From contig NC_091209.1 in the NCBI RefSeq assembly GCF_040958095.1, positions 11,723,984 through 11,787,983 of the forward strand: a stretch of DNA of 64,000 bases, written 5' to 3'. The notes under the pieces were generated by a model. That model did not search any database and was not told where the DNA came from. It saw only the letters and a program-made list of their open reading frames with translations. Of the stretch, positions 53,603-64,000 are shown piece by piece. The position numbers were made by a program, and so were the translations under genes. Position 1 is the first letter of the stretch, and each line of letters begins with the position of its first letter. The stretch comes from Procambarus clarkii. Its lineage: Eukaryota; Arthropoda; Malacostraca; Decapoda; Cambaridae.

Positions 53603-54388
53603 ATAGGCACATTGGTGGCTACTGATGGGATCCCAGACATTATAGTCATATTGGTGGCTACTGATGGGATCCCAGACACTATAGTCATATTGGTGGCTAC
53701 TGATGGGATCCCAGACACCATTGTCATATTGGTGGCTACTGATGGGATCCCAGACACTATTGTCACATTGGTGGCTACTGATGGGATCCCAGACACCATA
53801 GTCATATTGGTGGCTACTGATGGGATCCCAGACACCATTGTCATATTGGTGGCTACTGATGGGATCCCAGACACCATAGTCATATTGGTGGCTACTGATG
53901 GGATCCCAGACACCATTGTCATATTGGTGGCTACTGATGGGATCCCAGACACTATAGTCATATTGGTGGCTACTGATGGGATCCCAGACACCATAGTCAT
54001 ATTGGTGGCTACTGATGGGATCCCAGACACTATTGTCACATTGGTGGCTACTGATGGGATCCCAGACACCATAGTCATATTGGTGGCTACTGATGGGATC
54101 CCAGACACTATTGTCACATTGGTGGCTACTGATGGGATCCCAGACACCATAGTCATATTGGTGGCTACTGATGGGATCCCAGACACCATTGTCATATTGG
54201 TGGCTACTGATGGGATCCCAGACACCATAGTCATATTGGTGGCTACTGATGGGATCCCAGACACCATAGTCATATTGGTGGCTACTGATGGGATCCCGGA
54301 CACCATAGTCACATTGGTGGCTACTGATGGGATCCCAGACACCATTGTCATATTGGTGGCTACTGATGGGATCCCAGACACCAAAAAT
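53603..54388. repeat. 39-bp minisatellite, about 20 copies
   Basis: Units of 39 bp (GTGGCTACTGATGGGATCCC then AGACACCATAGTCATATTG). Divisible by three, so a 13-residue repeat (ILVATDGIPDTIV) is open on plus and another on minus. Variation is confined to a few sites (ACC/ACT, ATAG/ATTG, ATATT/ACATT). Confidence 0.97.
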
Positions 54389-54823
54389 TCCAGTATTAAC
54401 TTTGATTTTCTTCCGTAACTGGAGAGGAAGAAACGCATCATTCCCAGTGGGTAAAACGTACTCAAGTAGTAACGTTTAATCAACGTTTTCATCGTTAAAT
54501 TATCGTTACATCAACGTCATTTGCCCATATTTGTTGAGAGGGTGGGTAGCGTCTTTGTAGTCTGGTCCACAATGGTCTCCAACCTTGTGTCGTGGATAAG
54601 GTGAGCCAGTTAGATGCCTTCTCACAGCTCCAGTTACTGGGTATAGTTTTAATGTCAGAAATCTTTGAAAATTTAGGATTATAATGGACATGCTGCGGAT
54701 CTTTGGATGATTAACTTCTTTGTCATGTTAAATAAATGACAAATACTACATGATAAAAATATATACAAATATTAATAAACAATAGTTAAAGAACGGCGAT
54801 TTGATCGCTTTTTTTTTATTTAA
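54389..54823. other. No gene recognised
   Basis: AT-rich; no repeat or gene was identified. Confidence 0.4.
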
Positions 54824-54835
54824 TAATACATGTCT

Positions 54836-55018
54836 GTTGACCAGACCACACACTAGAAATTGAAGGGACGACGACGTTTTGGTCCGTCCTGGACCATTCT
54901 CAATCGACAATCGACTTGAGAATGGTCCAGGACGGACCGAAACGTCGTCGTCCCTTCAATTTCTAGTGTGTGGTCTGGTCAACATACTTCAGCCACGTTA
55001 TTGTGACTCATCGCCTGC
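54836..55018. mobile_element. Hairpin element, copy 1, with 11-bp target duplication
   Basis: Arms of about 65 bp (GTTGACCAGACCACACACTA ... TGGACCATTCTCAA) pair with 54915-54983 (TTGAGAATGGTCCAGGACGG ... GTGGTCTGGTCAAC). A 35-base unpaired tail follows (ATACTTCAGCCACGTTATTG ... CGCCTGC). AATACATGTCT flanks both sides (54825-54835 and 55019-55029). No coding frame and no poly(A). Confidence 0.9.
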
Positions 55019-55069
55019 AATACATGTCTTCAACCCGTCCTCAAGTTTGAGCACCATACCTTCTTAAGG

Positions 55070-55455
55070 ATAATGATAATAGACTTGCAATAATGGTATG
55101 CCAATGCTGAACAACTTTTGCATGATTGATTTTCAATACAAAAGTTTAGTTTGCACATATGCCTAAGTTATGGGGTTAAGTTAGGCCTAGGTAAGGAGGT
55201 TTGGTCAGGTTTCCCTTGGCATATTTTACCAGCATAATTTAATACAGTTACTTTCTCAAATATATATTAATATTTTTATATATTATGGTTTTATGTACAG
55301 TTAGGATATGATTCCGTTGGGAATTAATTGAAATTACAGCCGTGAGTGAAGCATCTTTTTTAAAGAGTTCTTCCAGCATAAGAAGGTTGACCACCTTTCG
55401 ATAAAATCTTGGAACATACTCAGTTGTGAGTTGTGCAAAAAGTACATTCTATTAA
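55070..55455. other. No gene recognised
   Basis: AT-rich; nothing recognised. Confidence 0.4.
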
Positions 55456-55458
55456 CGA

Positions 55459-55974
55459 GGGGTCAGATTCACGAAAGCACTTACGAACCTGTACATATTT
55501 TCTCAATCTATGGCGGCTTTGTTTACAATTATTAAACAGTTAATGAGCTCCAAAGCACCAGGAAGCTGTTTATAACAATAACAACAGTTGACTGGAAAGT
55601 TTTCATGCTTGTAAACTGTTGAATAAATGTAACCAAAGCCGTCAAAGATTGAGGAAAGATGTACACGTTCGTAAGTACTTGCGTAACTTTTTTTTTTTGA
55701 GATATATACAAGAGTTGTTACATTCTTGTACAGCCACTAGTACGCGTAGCGTTTCGGGCAAGTCCCTGGAATACGATCCCCTGCCGCGAAGAATCGTTTT
55801 TACAACCAAGAACACATTTTACTGTTGAGTTAAACAGAGGCTACAGTTAAGGAATTGCGCCCAGTAAATCCTCCCCGGCCAGGATACGAACCCATGACAT
55901 AGCGCTCGCGGAACGCCAGGCGAGTGTCTTACCACTACACCACGAAGACTGTAACTGCTTCGTGAATCTGGCCC
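55459..55974. mobile_element. MITE-B interrupted by a SINE
   Basis: The left part (GGGGTCAGATTCACGAAAGC ... TTCGTAAGTACTTGCGTAA) and the final ACTGCTTCGTGAATCTGGCC together equal the 16746-16983 copy. Between them lies a complete tRNA SINE (55688-55950). Confidence 0.85.
55688..55950 (-). mobile_element. tRNA-derived SINE nested in MITE-B
   Basis: Minus-strand tRNA-like head (TGGTGTAGTGGTAAGACACT; B box GGGTTCGTATCCTGG), the same body as 9534-9845 and a short A tail (T11 at 55688-55698). It lacks about 15 bp of the other copy (TTAATCCTATGGTCC). AGTACTTGCGTAA and ACTGCTTCGTGAA at the two junctions may be a diverged target duplication. Confidence 0.85.
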
Positions 55975-56192
55975 GAGGCCGGGAGACACATTCTACATTG
56001 AATACATTTGAACGATTGAGTTGGTCATTACACAATCCTCAAAAACACATAAACAAGAGCCAAATGCTTGTTAATCCAGCCGTAAACAGCCTGTTTATGA
56101 GTGATAAACACTTTACATACGACTCTACTGATTATGTTCCAACTTTTCTCGAACAATGCTTCCCTTTCCTCCTGTGTTAGAATCGCACCTCG

Positions 56193-56402
56193 TTGCAACC
56201 CGTTCTCGCATTTTCTTATAGTCAATATTGACTTATTAAATAAGTGCATATGTGACATACTAATTTATTGTGAATATTTTAGTTTACCTTGAAAAGCTTC
56301 ATAGAAAACACCGACCTTGCCTAACCTTCTTAGTATGTTAAGATAAGCATCTTATTGCTTCGTAATTACAATTACTACTTAACCTATACCAATAATAGGT
56401 AT
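56193..56402. mobile_element. MITE-E, left-half copy
   Basis: CAACCCGTTCTCGCATTTTC, AGTCAATATTGACTTATTAA, ACACCGACCTTGCCTAACCT and AAGCATCTTATTGCTTCGTA follow the 17584 element in order up to its centre; the second arm is missing. Confidence 0.85.
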
Positions 56403-57042
<640 letters not shown>

Positions 57043-57144
57043 ACGTTAGAATAGTCAAACAACTTAACGAAGTAATGCTTTTTCACACTTCAAAATGTCA
57101 TCGTCATTTTCACTTTACATAATAGAGTGTTATTTCAGGCAAGA

Positions 57145-57226
57145 CACCACCACCACCATCACCACCACCACCATCACCACCACCACCATCACCACCACCA
57201 CTATCACCTTCACCACCACCACCACA
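57145..57226. repeat. (ACC)n / (CACCAT) repeat
   Basis: CACCACCACCATCACCACCA steps. Confidence 0.95.
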
Positions 57227-57668
57227 TTACAGGAGCTATAAATACCAGTCAAGGACCCCAGTGACGAGCCTGAAGGAGCAGTTTAAGATAGGAGTGATAA
57301 CTGAAATTGATATACACCGCAGCTGAGACGGGGCCACAGGGGCCACCCCTTTCACTCAAGACGACGACACATACTAAGTCAACTCTTTTCACTATGGGGC
57401 TAGAAGTGTGCTCTATAAACCCTTTTCATTCACTCGAGAAAGGGTCAAAGAGACACCCCTTTCCTAGGATGTGCAACACTGTCTTCATCCAGGGAGCAAA
57501 GCCCTATTGTAGGATCGTACGCTCCCCCTCTCTTTCTGTCTCCCATACTATTCTGTCTATCGCAGTCTCTACCCGTCTCTCTGTCAATCATGTCCCAATA
57601 ACTGACGCAGTCAACTCACGCGGGGTCCGAGCTCTCTACACACCTTATCCCTCATCAAATCCCTCACA
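57227..57668. other. No gene recognised
   Basis: A 159-codon plus-strand frame (57307-57786) runs into the LINE-like fragment. It has no domain and its downstream end is repeat-derived. Confidence 0.4.
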
Positions 57669-57830
57669 GCCTGATCAACCAGGCTGTGACTCATACGTCA
57701 GGCTGCGAGCAGCCGCGCCCAACAGCCTGGTTGATCAGTCCAGCAACCAGGAGGCCTGGTCGACGACCGGGCCGCGGGGACGATAAACCCCGGAAGCACC
57801 TCAAGGTAACCTCAAGGTAACCTCATTCCT
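57669..57830 (+). mobile_element. LINE-D-like 3'-end fragment
   Basis: AGCCTGGTTGATCAGTCCAG, AGGAGGCCTGGTCGACGACC, GGGCCGCGGGGACGATAAAC and a doubled tail CTCAAGGTAACCTCAAGGTAA. The GAGGCCTGGTCGA...GGGCCGCGGGGAC block is also the tail of the SINEs at 60.2-60.8 kb. Confidence 0.6.
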
Positions 57831-58200
57831 ACCCTCCCTCCTACCCTCCTACCCTCCCTCCCTCCCTCCTGACCAAGCAGTAAACACGGGAGCAGCTCCA
57901 GGGCCTCTATAGCACCAGTAAGGACAAGAATCTCAGCGGGTAAACATTTATTCCGTTCCTCGGTAAATACTTGAAAGTTGGCCTTGGATAAACATTTCAG
58001 GCCGAGTGTTTAGGCCAGGCAGGATGTCCTTCATTGGGACTTTACGCGGTAAAGTAAGCATTTGGACCTGACTCTACATCCACTCCCTCCACATACACAA
58101 GGAAGTCTTTACTCACAAGAAAGATTTTACTCACAAGAAAGTTCGCATACACACAAAAAACGTTAAAATATATAAGAGGAGCAATAAATACTTCAAACTC
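57831..58200. other. No gene recognised
   Basis: Mixed sequence with CCTCCCTCCTACC steps at the left edge. Confidence 0.4.
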
Positions 58201-58204
58201 AGAC

Positions 58205-58388
58205 GAAGGGAACTCAAACCTGACCTTCAGTCCTCAAACCCGGCTTACTGTCACTCAAACCTGACCTACGACCCACAAACCCGGCTTACTGTCACTCAAA
58301 CCTGACCTACGACCCACAAACCCGGCTTACTGTCACTCAAACCTGACCTTCGGTCCTCAAACCTGACCTATGGCCCCTCAAACCTTTA
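58205..58388. repeat. ~40-bp tandem repeat, 4-5 copies
   Basis: CCCGGCTTACTGTCACTCAA then ACCTGACCTACGACCCACAA, with diverged edge units. Confidence 0.9.
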
Positions 58389-58633
58389 TCAAATGAACGC
58401 AATAGCCTATATCTACCCCCCCCCCCAGTTTGTAATTAATTACCACACAGGAACGAGACAAAATATTAATGATTCCCAATGATCATAATCGTCATTTATG
58501 GATTAATCTCGCTCCACATCTCTCCAATTTGGATGAAGCGTTCATGCCAGCATTGGGAACTTAATATGCTATACACACAACATACACACGCGCGTATGTG
58601 TGTGTATATTCGTGTATACACACACTTGTATGT

Positions 58634-58700
58634 GTATTCTCACCTTTTTGTGCCGGCAGGATTGTGGTGTTAAGCTCTTGGCCCCCCGCCGCCTTTCCCA
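58634..58700 (-). mobile_element. LINE-B-like 3' UTR fragment
   Basis: On minus: AAGAGCTTAACACCACAATC, CTGCCGGCACAAAAAGGTGA and GAATACACAT, similar to the LINE-B end. (CA)n/(GT)n-like sequence lies on its left. Confidence 0.45.
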
Positions 58701-58859
58701 CCAAAGGTTGTCTGGGGGTATTGACTCTCGTCCAGATATTCTGGATAACGGAATTCAAGGTGGTTATCGTGAGGAAGGAAAGATGTCAGGAAAAATGGTC
58801 GGCAAGATAATTATGAGGTGAGCTAAGCCGGTGAGACTATATAGCACTTGGGAGGATTA

Positions 58860-59415
58860 TGAGGGTCAAGGAGCTGGGATATGAGGTCAAGGAGCTGGGA
58901 TATGAGGGCCAAGGAGCTGGGATATGAGGGCCAAGGAGCTGGGATATGAGGGCCAAGGAGCTGGGATATGAGGGCAAGGAGCTGGGATATGAGGACAAGG
59001 AGCTGGGATATGAGGTCAAGGAGCTGGGATATGAGGTCAAGGAGCTGGGATATGAGGACAAGCAGCTGGGATATGAGGACAAGGAGCTGGGATATGAGGA
59101 CAAACAGCTGGGATATGAGGTCAAGGAGCTGGGATATGAGGACAAACAGCTGGGATATGAGGTCAAGGAGCTGTGATATGAGGACAAGCAGCTGGGATAT
59201 GAGGACAAGCAGCTGGGATATGAGGACAAGCAGCTGGGATATGAGGACAAACAGCTGGGATATGAGGTCAAGGAGCTGGGATATGAGGACAAACAGCTGG
59301 GATATGAGGTCAAGGAGCTGTGATATGAGGACAAGCAGCTGGGATATGAGGACAAGCAGCTGGGATATGAGGACAAGGAGCTGGGATATGAGGACAAGCA
59401 GCTGGGATATGAGGA
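58860..59415. repeat. 21-bp minisatellite (GGGATATGAGGACAAGCAGC)
   Basis: About 26 units of GGGATATGAGGACAAGCAGC plus T with GGTC/GGAC and GGAG/GCAG/AACAG variants. It is the reverse complement of the unit at 50165-50450. Confidence 0.96.
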
Positions 59416-59438
59416 CGTGGCGAAAGCTCTGTGTCCAA

Positions 59439-59513
59439 CCACTTGAACCATCGAGAATCGAACACCAACCCTGCAAGATACAAAGCCGTCGCTCTACCAA
59501 CCAGTACAAGTGG
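59439..59513 (-). other. tRNA-like sequence, probably a degenerate tRNA or SINE head
   Basis: 75 nt on minus begin CCACTTGTACTGGTTGGTAG and end GGTTCAAGTGG; the outer 7 bases pair perfectly (CCACTTG/CAAGTGG). A GTTCGATTC T-loop is present, but the T-stem has mismatches. No conserved SINE body follows. Confidence 0.3.
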
Positions 59514-59695
59514 CTTTAGAATTCAAGACTTTTATCATAACTCCCACTGCATGTGTGTCGACTTTTGTTGAACTGTAAATAGTCCTTTTTAGCTGGGAAC
59601 CGGGTCCAGCAGCTGGAGCTCAACCGGGGACCACTGAGACTACTGACTCAGTGGTCAACATCACCAGGGAGAAGGTTGTTCCATGTCATCCGGGC

Positions 59696-59970
59696 AGGTC
59701 GACAGCTGTTTGTGTCACTGAGGTCGACAGCTGTTTGTACCACTGGGGTGGTCGACAGCTGTTTGTACCACCGGGCAGGTCGACAGCTGTTTGTACCACT
59801 GGGGTGGTCGACAGCTGTTTGAGTCATTGGGGAGGTCGACAGCTGTTTGTGTCACTGAGGTCGACAGCTGTTTGTACCACCGGGCAGGTCGACAGCTGTT
59901 TGTACCACCGGGCAGGTCGACAGCTGTTTGTACCACCGGCCAGGTCGACAGCTGTTTGTACCACCGGGGA
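59696..59970. repeat. 28-bp minisatellite (GGTCGACAGCTGTTTGTACC)
   Basis: About ten units of GGTCGACAGCTGTTTGTACC plus ACCGGGCA, with GAGTCATTGGGG and GTGTCACTGA variants. Confidence 0.95.
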
Positions 59971-60196
59971 ACGGAACGGTGAATCAAAATCACAGAGGAA
60001 TGAACTCCTGCGGGATGAGGAGTGTTTGGCGTGGTTCAACAGTTGTCCGTTGGATAACGACTCCGAGGAATAGTTTGGTGATACTCTAACTACCAACTGT
60101 CGTCTTAATTGTTAGACGACCAAATTGTTGATAATTTAAATTGTTAATTGTTAGATGTAGTGTCCAACCAAACTTGGTGGTTGGGCAGTACGCTAT

Positions 60197-60442
60197 CTTG
60201 AGGTTATCTTGAGATGATTTCGGGGCTTTTTAGTGTCCCCGCGGCCCGGTCCTCGACCAGGCCTCCACCCCCAGGAAGCAGCCCGTGACAACTGACTAAC
60301 ACCCAGATACCTATTTTACTGCTAGGTAACAGGGGCATCAGGGTGAAAGAAACTGCCCCTTGTTTCTCGCCGGCGGCTGGGATCGAATCCGGGACCACAG
60401 GATCACAAGTCCAGCGTGCTGTCCGCTCGGCCGACCGGCTCC
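60197..60442 (-). mobile_element. tRNA-SINE with CCTGGTCGAGGACCGGGCC tail (minus)
   Basis: Minus-strand head GGAGCCGGTCGGCCGAGCGG (class II tRNA-like A box), B box CCGGGTTCGATCCCAGCCGC after one or two changes, body (AGTTTCTTTCACCCTGATGC; CTGTTACCTAGCAGTAAAAT; CACGGGCTGCTTCCTGGG), then the tail GGCCTGGTCGAGGACCGGGC and GCCCCGAAATCATCTCAAGA. It faces the copy at 60509. Confidence 0.85.
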
Positions 60443-60508
60443 AGTGTGGTGGCCTTAATATCCCTCTAGACGCTAATTGGCGTTAAGCGCAACGTTAACC
60501 TATTAAGG

Positions 60509-60774
60509 GTCGCCTGACAGCTGAGTGAACAGCGCTTCGGATTCGTAGTCCAGAGGTTCCGGGTTCGATCCCCGGTGGAGGCGGAGACAAATGGACAAAA
60601 AGTTTCTTCCACCCTGATGCCCCTGTTACCTAGCAGTAAGTAGTTAGTTACCTGGGAATTAGACAGCTGCTACGGGCTGCTTCCTAGGGAATATGTAACA
60701 AAAAAGGAGGCCTGGTCGAGGACCGGGCCGCGGGGACGCTAAGCCCCGAAATCATCTCAAGATAACTCTCAAGA
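60509..60774 (+). mobile_element. tRNA-SINE, second copy, head-to-head (plus)
   Basis: Head GTCGCCTGACAGCTGAGTGA with a perfect T arm CCGGGTTCGATCCCCGG and a 6-of-7 acceptor pairing, then the same body and tail as the preceding copy. The heads are 66 bp apart and point toward each other. Confidence 0.85.
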
Positions 60775-60956
60775 ATTAAGGCTATACTATCCTACAGAGG
60801 TCCAACGCATGTTAAATCCCTTGTAGTGTTAGTAATACCCTGAGGTGGGCAGCGGGTGAAGTGTGTGACGTAGGGCAGCGGTGAGGCCGGCCAGTTATAA
60901 CCTGTCATCCCTGGATATTATTGATGGCTACAGCCGCTACAATTAAGGAATGTCTT

Positions 60957-61211
60957 GATGACCAGACCACACACTAGAAGTTGAAAGGACGACGACGTTT
61001 CGTTTCGTTTCGTCGACGACGTTTCGTTTCGTTTCGTCGACGACGTTTCGTTTCGTTTCGTCGACGACGTTTCGTTTCGTTTCGTCGACGACGTTTCGAC
61101 AATCGACTTGAGAATGGTCCAGGACGGACCGAAACGTCGTCGTCCCTTCAACTTCTAGTGTGTGGTGTGGTCATCATACTTCAGCCACGTTATTGTGACT
61201 CATCGCCTGCA
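60957..61211. mobile_element. Hairpin element, copy 2, with 13-bp target duplication
   Basis: GATGACCAGACCACACACTA at the left pairs with TAGTGTGTGGTGTGGTCATC (61156-61175). The same 36-base tail (ATACTTCAGCCACGTTATTG...) follows. TAAGGAATGTCTT flanks both sides (60944-60956 and 61212-61224). The inner left arm is replaced by a 24-bp tandem array (60990-61095). Confidence 0.9.
60990..61095. repeat. 24-bp tandem repeat inside the hairpin element
   Basis: Four units of GACGACGTTTCGTTTCGTTT plus CGTC, grown from the arm sequence GACGACGACGTTT. Confidence 0.95.
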
Positions 61212-61224
61212 TAAGGAATGTCTT

Positions 61225-61675
61225 TAATTAAATAAAATTCCTTATGTGGAGGAGGGGGTAAGGTAGTACGAACATATCAATTGGAAGATCCATGAGGATA
61301 TGAGGATGTGGAACACGACGGAGGGAATGAATGGTGCACAACCGTTCCAGCCCCCATTAGACCAAGGGGGGGCTCGAACACCGGCCTGCATGAAGTGAAG
61401 CCGTCCTTGTACGGACCAAGTGGTTCTACTGAGTTTTGACGGAGTCAGTAACAGAATTATAGTGAGCCTGGTATTCCTGTGACGTATAACTGACACCGAC
61501 AAATTGTTTCTGATGTCATAAATCTCTGGCGGGTGTCTGGGTTGCCAGACACCCACGAGAGCAACACAGGTATAAATAGGTGATATACCATCGTCGTATA
61601 GCCCTTAATGAACGCCTATATCCAGGGTCTGTATATATCGCCATCAGTGATATATTATAATTCTTTCCGACCTGC
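61225..61675. other. No gene recognised
   Basis: Mixed sequence; no repeat family or domain was identified. Confidence 0.4.
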
Positions 61676-61865
61676 TCCTCCACATTTCCTCTCCCCCCAT
61701 CCACCCCCTCCCCCATCCATCCCCTCCCCACCCTCCCCTCCCCCATCCACGTCCCCTACACCTCCACCCCTCCCCCATCCATCCCCTCCCCACCCTCCCC
61801 TCCCCCATCCACGTCCCCTACACCTCCTCCCCCCATCCACTCCCCCTACACCTCCCCCCCCCTTC
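61676..61865. repeat. CCCCTCCCCCATCCA low-complexity tract
   Basis: C-rich steps with a duplicated ~70-bp block (CATCCATCCCCTCCCCACCC ... CACGTCCCCTACACCTCC). Confidence 0.9.
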
Positions 61866-62058
61866 CCGGTACGGGAGTGGGCAGTGTTGTATTAATTACC
61901 AATAGTTTCCGGCAGTGTGTGTGGCTGTGAGGGCCATAACTCAGGGCGGGATAAGGTCAACTGGGCCACTCTCCACCAGGGGATTAACCTCGCTACACCC
62001 CGGCCTACACTCGCTTTCCCACGCCAGTAGGTCAGAGGTCACTGTCTCAGGGTCACCA

Positions 62059-62176
62059 GGTATGCCAGGGGCAGGCATGCCAGGGGCAGGTATGCCAGGG
62101 GCAGGCATGCCAGGGGCAGGCATGCCAGGGGCAGGCATGCCAGGGGCAGGTATGCCAGGGGCAGGCATGCCAGGGG
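62059..62176. repeat. 15-bp minisatellite (GGCATGCCAGGGGCA)
   Basis: Eight units of GGCATGCCAGGGGCA or GGTATGCCAGGGGCA; each forms the short palindrome GGCATGCC. Confidence 0.96.
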
Positions 62177-62354
62177 CTGCCCAGTATGCCGACGCGGCCT
62201 GTCCCCGGCGAGGCTACACCCACCCATTCACCACCATTACCGCCACCATCACTGTAACCACCACCACCAACCGCTCCAGCAGCGACCCGATATTCAGTAC
62301 ATTTCCATCAATATTTCCCTATTGTTTGTGTGACACCGCGGACCTCCGCTGTCT

Positions 62355-63262
62355 CCCCCCCCCACCCCCGCACATAAGGTGTCCGCCTCCACCACACCAC
62401 CTCCACCACACCACACCCCCACCATTGCCACCCCCAGTACCACCACACCACCACACCGCCTCCACCACACCCCCACCATTGCCACCCCCAGTACCACCAC
62501 ACCACCACACCGCCTCCACCACACCACACCCCCACCATTGCCACCCCCCAGTACCACCACACCACACCCCCACCATTGCCACCCCCCAGTACCACCACAC
62601 CACCACACCACACCCCCACCATTGCCACCCCCCAGTACCACCACACCGCCTCCACCACACCCCCACCACTGCCACCCCCAGTACCACCACACCACCACAC
62701 CGCCTCCACCACACCCCCACCACTGCCACCCCCCAGTACCACCACACCACCACACCGCCTCCACCACACCCCCACCACTGCCACCCCCCAGTACCACCAC
62801 ACCACCACACCGCCTCCACCACACCCCCACCACTGCCACCCCCCAGTACCACCACACCACCACACCGCCTCCACCACACCCCCACCACTGCCACCCCCCA
62901 GTACCACCACACCACCACACCGCCTCCACCACACCCCCACCACTGCCACCCCCCAGTACCACCACACCACCACACCGCCTCCACCACACCCCCACCACTG
63001 CCACCCCCCAGTACCACCACACCACCACACCGCCTCCACCACACCCCCACCACTGCCACCCCCCAGTACCACCACACCACACCCCCACCATTGCCACCCC
63101 CCAGTACCACCACACCACCACACCACACCCCCACCACTGCCACCCCCCAGTACCACCACACCACCACACCACACCCCCACCATTGCCACCCCCCAGTACC
63201 ACCACACCACCACACCACCACACCACACCCCCACCACTGCCACCCCCCCAGTACCACCACAA
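62355..63262. repeat. ~56-bp C/A-rich minisatellite
   Basis: Units combine CACCACACCACCACACCGCC, TCCACCACACCCCCACCACT and GCCACCCCCCAGTACCA. The middle units (62640-63060) are nearly identical; the edges are shorter variants. Long Pro/His or Gly/Trp/Val frames on both strands are artefacts. Confidence 0.96.
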
Positions 63263-63264
63263 AA

Positions 63265-63715
63265 ATAACATATAACAGGAACTTTTAATCACATACAGAA
63301 TACTTCGCCAAAGAGCGATGGAGCGCGGATAATGCCGTGAAAGTGAGTGATGATGATATTGAACTAAACTTTGCCTACTGCCCATGCCAGCGACACCGGA
63401 ACGACTCAAGATTAATGAGAAACTTTTACAATTAATGACACTGGGGATAAGAAGCCTCGCCAGGCAGCCGGGAGTATCACCGCCCCAGCTAATCATCAAC
63501 ACATTTAAATAATTACGAAATTGGCAAAGTATGTGTTAAAAAGGTTATATGAAGATAATCTCTACTAGTGTCAGGGGCCTTGAGTCGACCCGCGTCTAAG
63601 GGCTGGTACTGCTCAGGTCCAATAGTGTCAACATGGCCTTATTTACAAGTTTCGTCATTACCTGTAACACCAGTCAGAGTGACTGTTGGGGTGTGTGAGC
63701 AGGCCTAGACCGCCC
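63265..63715. other. No gene recognised
   Basis: Mixed sequence after the array; no features were identified. Confidence 0.4.
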
Positions 63716-63935
63716 TCCCATACTCTTCCTCACCCCCTCTCTCACACCCACACACCCTCCCTCCTCTCTCTCCCTCATCCCCCCCCCCCATCTCTCACAC
63801 CCACACACCCTCCCTCCTCTCTCTCCCTCACCCCCCCTCTCTCACACCCACACACCCTCCCTCCTCTCTCTCACCTTCACACCCCCTCTCTCACACCCAA
63901 ACACCTCTCTCCTCCCACCCTCCCTCTCTCCTCTC
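63716..63935. repeat. ~55-60 bp pyrimidine-rich tandem repeat
   Basis: CTCTCACACCCACACACCCT then CCCTCCTCTCTCTCCCTCA, about three to four units. Confidence 0.9.
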
Positions 63936-64000
63936 ACCAGATCCCCTACACTATAAATGTACGAACATACAGGATCACGGCACGGGAGACATCTCCCGTC

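Noticed and set aside
53383..54492. 13-residue repeat protein (VATDGIPD type)
   Set aside because: 39-bp DNA repeat divisible by three, open on both strands, with no signal peptide or flanking domain.
60509..60585. Functional tRNA gene
   Set aside because: It has a good T arm but imperfect acceptor and anticodon stems, and is followed by the SINE body and tail shared with 60197-60442.
62355..63288. Pro/His-rich secreted protein
   Set aside because: C/A-rich minisatellite with open frames on both strands; no start context or domain.

Overview
This is repeat-dense, AT- and CpG-mixed eukaryotic DNA with spliced-gene signatures and no bacterial features. Short interior TTAGG/CCTAA runs (the arthropod telomere unit), CR1-like LINE fragments, tRNA-derived SINEs, palindromic MITEs and very abundant micro- and minisatellites point to an arthropod. 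I infer a decapod crustacean, perhaps a crayfish, from my recollection of similar LINE/SINE 3' ends; I could not run a search. No complete host gene is visible.

Host-gene evidence is limited to three places. A 247-codon first coding exon with a good splice donor lies at 3081-3822. A 12-codon first exon behind two inverted E2F-type sites lies at 29118-29153. A CCAAT/TATA promoter-like stretch lies at 7940-8215. Downstream exons were not recognised, so introns probably run out of the window or are very long.

The rest is mobile DNA and its decay. Block 23578-28035 is a LINE with intact ORF1 and ORF2 (LINE-A). Further LINE-A fragments lie near 6.8, 28.2 and 47.3-47.7 kb. A second family (LINE-B) has a dead copy at 45036-46676 (minus strand) and a degraded copy at 28.5-28.9 kb. 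More degraded LINE pieces lie at 33.1-34.3, 34.6-35.2 and 36.1-36.7 kb. SINEs with tRNA-like heads lie at 9.5, 12.8, 33.4, 55.7 and 60.2-60.8 kb. Palindromic elements fall into families labelled here MITE-A (5.6, 15.5/16.6, 51.2 kb), MITE-B (8.8, 16.7, 55.5 kb), MITE-C (15.7 kb), MITE-D (three at 21.8-23.0 kb), MITE-E (17.6, 56.2 kb), plus a hairpin element with 11-13 bp target duplications (54.8 and 61.0 kb).

Most long open frames outside LINE-A are stop-free tandem arrays, not genes: 10.2-11.6, 37.3-38.6, 38.7-40.1, 53.6-54.4 and 62.4-63.3 kb. The main hidden pattern is that several arrays grew from a piece of a dispersed element in place (16.3, 34.7, 40.4 and 61.0 kb), and that LINE copies of three families sit in (CA)n tracts in one fixed orientation. 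A 500-N assembly gap at 41654-42153 interrupts one array.
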